DNA of 64,000 nucleotides. It comes from Affinirhizobium lemnae. GTDB taxonomy: Bacteria > Pseudomonadota > Alphaproteobacteria > Rhizobiales > Rhizobiaceae. Position numbers and translations under genes: made by a program. Positions 62,942-64,000 of this stretch are shown here, piece by piece (position 1 is the stretch's first letter; the number at the start of each line of letters is the position of its first letter). Below the pieces are notes generated by a model. It saw only the letters and a list, made by a program, of their open reading frames with translations. It was not told where the DNA came from and did no database searches. The stretch covers positions 1 to 64,000 of the forward strand of contig NZ_JALJQZ010000004.1 of the NCBI RefSeq assembly GCF_022968395.1, in the 5' to 3' direction.

Positions 62942-63427
62942 ATGATGACGAATGATGCCATACTGGCGCTGTTGCGCGAGCCGGACCAGCCCGCGTGCCT
63001 CTATCAGGCGCTGGAAGCAGAAACCCAAAGGCGCATCGGACATCGGCTTTTCACGCTTCTTTACGTCGATGGCGATGCGGTTGCCCGTGTCTATTCGAGC
63101 AAACCGGACGAGTATCCGGTATTGGGCCGTAAACATATGGGTAAAACACCTTGGGGCGACCTGGTGCTCCATGGCCGGGAGATCTTCCTCGGGGTGGATG
63201 ACGAAGCTATTCGCTGGGCGTTCTTCGATCACGAACAGATCGCCCGCATGGGCCTTGGCTGTGTCATCAACATCCCGGTGATTTACGATGGCCAGACGAT
63301 CGGCACAATGAATCTTCTGGACGTCGCGCATCGCTACACAAAGGAGCATGTCGCGCAGATTGCCGCTCTCGCGCCGCTACTGATCCCTGCCTATCTCACA
63401 GCCCGCCTCGCGGGTCGCTTATCCTGA
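62942..63427 (+). CDS. GAF-domain protein
   Basis: A 161-residue protein made of one GAF-like domain: YQALEAETQRRIGHRLFTLL, YVDGDAVARVYSSKPDEYPV, then VINIPVIYDGQTIGTMNLLD and a final helix ALAPLLIPAYLTARLAG. It begins 2 bases after the permease stop. A small-molecule sensor or an enzyme-accessory role is possible. Its place between transporter and amidohydrolase in one operon hints that it binds the same compound (inference). Confidence 0.8.
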   Translation: MMTNDAILALLREPDQPACLYQALEAETQRRIGHRLFTLLYVDGDAVARVYSSKPDEYPVLGRKHMGKTPWGDLVLHGREIFLGVDDEAIRWAFFDHEQIARMGLGCVINIPVIYDGQTIGTMNLLDVAHRYTKEHVAQIAALAPLLIPAYLTARLAGRLS

Positions 63428-63445
63428 TATCCTGGAGTTTTTCTA

Positions 63446-64000
63446 TTGTCGTCTTATCTCTTTATCAATGCTCGCATCGTTGACGGTACGAGCCTCGAGC
63501 CATCCGAACCGGTCAGTGTTCTGGTCGAAGGCAACCGTATTCGCGAGGTTGGCTCCAACGTGGCCAGTGCGGCGGCTGAAGTCATCGATCTTTCGGGAAA
63601 GACCCTGATGCCCGGCCTGATCGATGCCCATGTCCACGTCATCGCCAGCATGGCGGATCTGGGGCAGAACGCCATGCTGCCGGACGCACTCGTGACTATT
63701 CGCGCTTTCAAACTGATGGGCGAAATGCTGATGCGCGGCTTCACGACGGTGCGGGACCTGGGTGGCGCCACTCATGCGCTGGTGGTTGCAACGGAGGAAG
63801 GCTTCTTTCCCGTGCCGCGTCTTGTCGTGTGCGGCAAGGCGCTCAGCCAGACCGGCGGGCACTGTGATTTCCGTGGTCCCTTCAATGACCGCCCGGTGCA
63901 GCAGACAGGTCATGCGCTCGGTGCTCTTGGCCGGGTCTGCGATGGTGTGCCGGATGTACGGCGCGCTGCACGCGAAGAAATCAAGAGTGGAGCCCGCTTC
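63446..64000 (+). CDS. Metal-dependent amidohydrolase, N-terminal part (partial)
   Basis: The first 185 codons of an amidohydrolase; the gene runs past the window end. Residues 1-60 form the small beta-sandwich part (SSYLFINARIVDGTSLEPSE, then IDLSGKTLMPGLID), and the HxH metal motif is AHVHVIAS. RGFTTVRDLGGATHALV follows. This fits imidazolonepropionase/Xaa-Pro dipeptidase-like hydrolases. The start is a TTG with TGGAG 8 bases upstream. It probably hydrolyses the compound brought in by the transporter. Confidence 0.85.
   Translation, partial: MSSYLFINARIVDGTSLEPSEPVSVLVEGNRIREVGSNVASAAAEVIDLSGKTLMPGLIDAHVHVIASMADLGQNAMLPDALVTIRAFKLMGEMLMRGFTTVRDLGGATHALVVATEEGFFPVPRLVVCGKALSQTGGHCDFRGPFNDRPVQQTGHALGALGRVCDGVPDVRRAAREEIKSGARF

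Overview
The window looks like a secondary replicon (large plasmid or chromid) of an Agrobacterium/Rhizobium-type alphaproteobacterium. The reasons are a complete repABC replication and partition operon with its counter-transcribed RNA, a rhizobial-type intergenic repeat after a DUF1003 gene, many ABC and TRAP uptake systems, and an Agrobacterium-like hydroxycinnamate module. All identifications come from reading the sequence; no database search was run.

Layout. 0-5.7 kb: the 3' end of purU, a truncated folD, an IS30-type transposase, a lone TadG-like gene, a DUF892 ferritin-like gene, a zinc alcohol/formaldehyde dehydrogenase and a small helix-hairpin-helix gene. 5.7-17.4 kb: a sugar-nucleotide/glycosyltransferase cassette. 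Two oxidoreductases face left; an epimerase, a glycosidase-like/SDR fusion, one GT4 and three CgeB-like glycosyltransferases, a UDP-glucuronate-decarboxylase-like SDR and a methyltransferase face right, mostly overlapping. 18.3-31.9 kb: an organosulfur region with ssuD and a flavoprotein, ssuBCA, a small hydrolase, a broken metY-like fragment, tauABC without tauD, and metQNI. A TCTACAAA-type motif recurs in its promoter regions. 32.4-34.1 kb: TerC and ExoD family membrane proteins.

34.3-43 kb: a leftward catabolic operon with a fused DctQM TRAP transporter, DctP, an SDR remnant, an IclR regulator, a thiolase-like protein, an acyl-CoA ligase, an SDR and a twin DUF296 protein. Two near-identical 17-bp inverted repeats and a possible small RNA lie upstream. 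43.4-49.7 kb: a 1-Cys peroxiredoxin, a WGR protein behind a 17-bp perfect inverted repeat, then an amidohydrolase, enoyl-CoA hydratase, feruloyl-CoA-synthetase-like ligase, SDR and MarR regulator. This set fits the CoA-dependent beta-oxidative hydroxycinnamate pathway known from Agrobacterium fabrum.

50.0-57.6 kb: repA-parS-repB-ctRNA-repC, followed at once by a second repA-repB pair that lacks repC. The second pair has two identical parS-like palindromes of a different sequence upstream and an unrecognised 449-residue protein downstream. 57.7-64 kb: a TetR regulator behind an 18-bp inverted repeat, a branched-chain-amino-acid-type ABC transporter (ATPase, ATPase, binding protein, two permeases), a GAF protein and an amidohydrolase cut by the window end.

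The most unusual parts are the double partition system with two kinds of parS, the glycosyl cassette with its hydrolase-epimerase fusion, and the shared operator-like motif across the sulfur genes. Several genes are decayed (folD, metY-like, SDR), which points to past insertions and deletions.
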